A stretch of DNA of 64,000 nucleotides from Alisma plantago-aquatica (taxonomy: Eukaryota; Streptophyta; Magnoliopsida; Alismatales; Alismataceae). The position numbers and the translations under genes were made by a program. Shown here piece by piece: positions 60,689 through 64,000 of the stretch (within the stretch, counting starts at the first letter, position 1; every line of letters begins with the position of its first letter). The stretch lies in NCBI GenBank assembly GCA_963693085.1, contig OY856410.1, positions 1,331,284,304 through 1,331,348,303 on the forward strand, in the 5' to 3' direction. The notes beneath the pieces were generated by a model. It worked only from the letters and a program-made list of their open reading frames with translations. It did not search any database and was not told the DNA's origin.

Positions 60689-61095
60689 GTATGTGGTTAA
60701 TTATGAATAACTACCTTAGTTTGTCGAGGATTTTCCGGTTGGTTAATCGCATTGAATGCAAATTATCTCTTTGGATGTTCATACTTGCAAATCATAAAGT
60801 CAATATGAAAATAAAACATTGTGAAAATGAACAAACGATAAAGTGACACATTGTGAAAATAAAACATAAAGTGCAAGGAGGATTAGATAGAGTAGATTCA
60901 AGCTCTGGATAGATAGATTTCCAAATTTTTTCAAAGGTAAGAAAAGTTTTAATTTTATACCAAATTCCAGTTAGTTAGTAGAATTTCATAATTATTATTG
61001 ATTATTTGTCAAACCTTTGATCCTGTTAATTGAATAATGGCTCTGACCTTTGGGTCTCCCTTAATTGGGGGTTATCGGGAGACGGGGTCATTACA

Positions 61096-62235
61096 ATTGG
61101 TATCAGAGCATAGGTTCCTCATCTAATCATTAATAATTATTAAATTTTACAAATTCCATAGAACCAAGGGAGTGATTAGAGGAGTGTCCAAAAGATTGAG
61201 GTGTCTAGAAAAGGATCACTTCTGGGGGCTGGCAATATTTTCCTCTACACCGCTAGTCGGAATATGAGGACTCCCGGATTGTGTGACTGCCTGGCCGATG
61301 TCTTAGGATATGACTTGAAATAAGACACCTTTAGGACTCTCTCATCTTGTTCATCCCTTCTCAACTCAAATTTTGTTAAGGACCTTAAGGATTAGGGTTT
61401 TCTCTCTTCTCCTCATCCTCTTGAGGTATGGGTAAGGTTAATAAGGACTAAGGAATCCTCCACCAAATTAATGAAAAGCATGTAAATAAGATGTCATGGA
61501 CATAAGCTTAATAGATTAAGCGTAAACTAAAGAATAGATACATGCTTAGGTCGTATGACACGAGTTGTCATTGCCCTCAGGATAGACCTCCTTGGAAGGA
61601 GGATGAGTAGAGAGAGTTAGTCTTGGAGGTAGAGACCTCCATTAAAAGTAGATACCTAGAACATCCTTTGAGGATGATGTTAACCCTAACCCTAAGTGAA
61701 GGTTAGAGAGAGATGACATGATGAGTTAGATGTCATGGTTGACCGAGTGTTTGGTTGGACATGCCTTTGGGATGCCATAAAAGGGTAGATGACCTAGTAC
61801 CTTTGGCGACCAACCCTTGAGAGGGTCGTGCATGCTAGAGAGAAGGATAGCTCCTTCATGGATGAGGTTAGAAGAGAACCTATAGTTACCCTATGGGCTT
61901 AGGCAAGTAGGGTATATCTTGATGAAACCCTGGTTAAGAGATCATGGAATAAGCATAAAGGGATATGAATGATATTGAGCAAACCTAAGTTCGAGCATAT
62001 GCTTCACCCATGTGAAGGTATGCTAGTAAAGCTTGATCCTTCATGCAGAAAGCACATCTGGTAGTAAGGTTGGATGTAGAGTTAGTTCTAGAGAGGAAAG
62101 CAGGACTCAAGCAAGAAGGTTGGAAGCTTAGGTTCCGAGACTTAGGAACAGTGGATAGTAGAGGATGATGTGACCTAAGTGGATGATAGTGGTTGCCTTA
62201 TGTTTGATCCCTGGAGGCTGATGACATCTTGGTTT
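61096..62235 (+). pseudogene. Leader and gag remnant of gypsy copy 4
   Basis: Starts with the primer-binding site TGGTATCAGAGC at 61,098-61,109. It is collinear with the primer-site end of copies 1 and 3 (reverse complements of about 4,030-5,137 and 35,265-35,920). It carries CTAACCCTAAG-type motifs near 61,690 and no open frame. It is interrupted at 62,236 by another LTR; the interrupted bases (GATGACATCTTGG) continue in copy 3 with TTGCCTTTAG. Confidence 0.75.
61098..61109 (+). other. Primer-binding site of gypsy copy 4
   Basis: TGGTATCAGAGC two bases after the LTR end ATTACA. It is complementary to initiator Met-tRNA. Confidence 0.9.
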
Positions 62236-62839
62236 TGTTACAACCGCAACTTTCAGGTTCATTGGTGAGAAATGTAATTTCTCATATTAAAGATATTTGA
62301 ACAAGGATATAATCCATTTTGGATAAATGAATTTCATTTACAATAGCCTTGATGATTGTTTTGTGGGCTTTATTGGCTATTGGGCCCAAAGAAAGGATAA
62401 AAGCAACTATATTATTGCGTAAATAAAAAATAGAGAAAAGGAAATAAAGGATATATAAAGAAATCCTTGAAAGGAAATCTTTTAATAAAGAAAGAGAAGG
62501 ATAGGGAGTTCACTTAGTGGTGTTTCATGGACTCCCATAATAATCAAATGAGATAACTCTTTATAATAAGAATAAAAGGATCGGATACCAATAATGGAAA
62601 GAAGATGTTTTTTTTGGTGCAAGGAAAGGTATTAATTGAATTCTTAGATTGCTACAAACTGGTGTTATATCTAAATAAGGAAGACGGTGGGTATTTCCCT
62701 TCAAACCCATCCATGCAAGGAAAGTTACAAGAATACTTCGTACTGTATTTGCCTCTACAAAATCCAATCCTTTCCATGTGGTTTTGGAAAGATAGATCCA
62801 CCGGTTTCTTTGTGATCTAAACCCTAGGGGTGTGATGCC

Positions 62840-62847
62840 TATAAAAG
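62840..62847 (+). promoter_or_regulatory. TATA box of LTR copy 5
   Basis: TATAAAAGACTCTAG about 600 bp into the LTR, preceded by AAACCCTAGG. It is in the equivalent order to the other family A LTRs, but the surrounding U3 is shorter and diverged. Confidence 0.45.
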
Positions 62848-63383
62848 ACTCTAGTCATGCAAAGCTTCTGGAAAACAACTTTTCTCTCGCCTATAACAGT
62901 AGATAGATGGAAAGCATGCGACCACCATGCCAAGGTGGGTCGTGATGAGCATCGCAGGTCTTCCGTAAGGAAGAAATCAGAGCCACTCTTCTCAAGCTAT
63001 GGTGGATTCAAAGGATTCAGTGGGAAGGTCATTAGGGCATCTTTCTGTTTGGAGATCGGGATGGATGGGACGACAGGCGGTGCTAGGATGGCGGCGCCCT
63101 GCACCTGGGCTAGCGGAGGCATGCTGCCGCGTGTGGGCGCGCTGGCGGGAGGCATCCGCAGTGGAGCCCCGTCACGAGGAAGGAGAGGACAGACTCGGAG
63201 GAACGAGTTCGGGATATGGTGCTGAGACGCTGACGTCGTGCTACGGAGAGCTAGATCTCATGGGCGACGAAGAATCCATGAACAGCAGGACTAGGCCGGA
63301 GGCCGATCTTATGCGGGTTGCTTTTCGGGGAGGGATCTGCGGTGGTGCTCTATAAATAGTTGGGGCTAGAACGTGATGGTGGA

Positions 63384-63471
63384 GACCTGGCAGAGATCCA
63401 GTGGAGACCTGGCGGAGATCCAGCGGAGACCTGGCGGAGATCCGGCGGAGACCTGGCGGATGAACGACCGA
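63384..63471. repeat. 22-bp tandem repeat, about 4 copies, in LTR copy 5
   Basis: GACCTGGCGGAGATCC recurs with a 22 bp period (63,384, 63,406, 63,428, 63,450) in the GC-rich leader. It gives repeated peptides in every frame, which explains the overlapping open frames on both strands. Confidence 0.85.
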
Positions 63472-64000
63472 GTGAGCAGCTTGGGCGGAAACCTCGCCTG
63501 TGGTGGTGCCGAGGATGGGGGTGGCACACCATCGGCCCTCCCTTAGGCAGTCCGGACTGGGCCGAGGAAGAGGACAGGCTAGGACGAAGAGGCGAAGGCG
63601 CGACAAGGAGGACATAGTGTGCGATCGCGATGCGACTCCGGCGGCCAGCGTTTTGCAGAATACCCGTGGGAGAGAACCCGCATCCAAAAGACTAAAGTGC
63701 CCCTTCATGCACGGTGAAGACCCAAGGGCGGCAGGGTCATTTCCTTCTAATTCTCGTTGGATATGGTAATTTAATAATATGGCACTTATGCTGACGTGCG
63801 AGGTTCTATTGGTCGAGTTTCATTAACATTGTAAAATTCGTAATTACTTAACCGTAGCTTGGATTTAGACAAGCTTTATATGAAAATTTATCATCGAAAC
63901 GAGGGGAGTCCAAATAAAATACTTTTAGAGTCTAATTATGCTTGTAGTTCTGAAAGTATGGCAACATATGTTAAAGTGAAGACTAATGATATGAAAAACC

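Larger units (their letters stand above)
58228..61095 (+). mobile_element. 5' LTR of Ty3/gypsy family A, copy 4
   Basis: TGTTACAACCCCAATTTTTG at 58,228 to GGGGTCATTACA at 61,095 (2,868 bp), followed by a primer-binding site. It lies inside LINE ORF1. It contains the TATA box, telo-box and GC-rich leader (59,270-59,720), AT-rich U5 and the splice-flanked 72 bp segment. The GC-rich part is diverged from the other copies while the flanks are alike. The minus-strand frames 59,229-59,716 are chance frames in the GC-rich part. Confidence 0.88.
62236..64000 (+). mobile_element. LTR (partial) of Ty3/gypsy family A-like element, copy 5
   Basis: TGTTACAACCGCAACTTTCA starts inside the gag remnant of copy 4 and continues to the window end. 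The first 150 bp match copy 4 (GTGAGAAATGTAATTTCTCA; TTGTGGGCTTTATTGGCTAT). Beyond that it is diverged but has the same plan: TATA box (62,840-62,847), GC-rich leader (62,930-63,760) and an AT-rich part with TTGTAAAATTCGTAATTACT. It is a separate subfamily. The overlapping frames of 60-155 codons at 62,857-63,769 on both strands lie in the GC-rich part and show no domain. Confidence 0.75.

Noticed and set aside
62857..63769. Overlapping 60-155 codon frames on both strands near the window end
   Set aside because: GC-rich leader with a 22 bp tandem repeat keeps several frames open at once. There is no domain, and the location lies inside an LTR.

Overview
This window is nuclear plant DNA made almost entirely of old, nested transposable elements. 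The evidence for a plant is the Ty1/copia and Ty3/gypsy elements with primer sites for plant initiator-Met tRNA, a plant-type L1 LINE with a DUF4283/zinc-knuckle ORF1 and a terminal RNase H, and AAACCCTAA telo-box motifs in the LTRs. The species cannot be told from the sequence. No intact host gene, tRNA or rRNA gene is visible. Nearly all open frames are chance frames or antisense shadows of decayed retroelement genes.

Layout. 1-6,265: a minus-strand Ty3/gypsy element ('family A'), with its 3' LTR cut by the window start, a decayed gag-pol and a partial 5' LTR. 6,266-10,261: the leader and 5' LTR of a minus-strand copia element. 10,262-13,371: unassigned DNA with a diverged family A-like LTR end. 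13,372-15,630: a plus-strand family A LTR that stops abruptly against copia pol. 15,631-42,825: one decayed plus-strand copia element, split by a 21.8 kb insertion. That insertion is a complete family A gypsy element (17,415-39,200, target duplication GAAGA), itself split by a second gypsy element ('family B', 23,720-34,055, target duplication ACAAA). Removing both insertions restores the copia reverse-transcriptase frame. 42,826-52,541: a low-repeat island of unknown nature with a possible CACTA terminus and a short copia LTR. 52,542-58,227: a minus-strand L1 LINE, cut in its ORF1 by another family A element (58,228 onward), whose internal region is cut in turn by a further family A-like LTR (62,236 to the window end).

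All coding parts seen are broken, so nothing here is likely to move by itself. The best leads are regulatory and structural. The copia LTR has five ACCGAC motifs (the core of the drought/cold DRE/CRT element) upstream of its TATA box. The family A LTR carries a segment, usually 72 bp, flanked by good splice sites and conserved between copies. One LTR of the complete gypsy element carries a 1,035 bp tandem duplication that its partner lacks. Identities below were read by eye; no alignment or database search was run.
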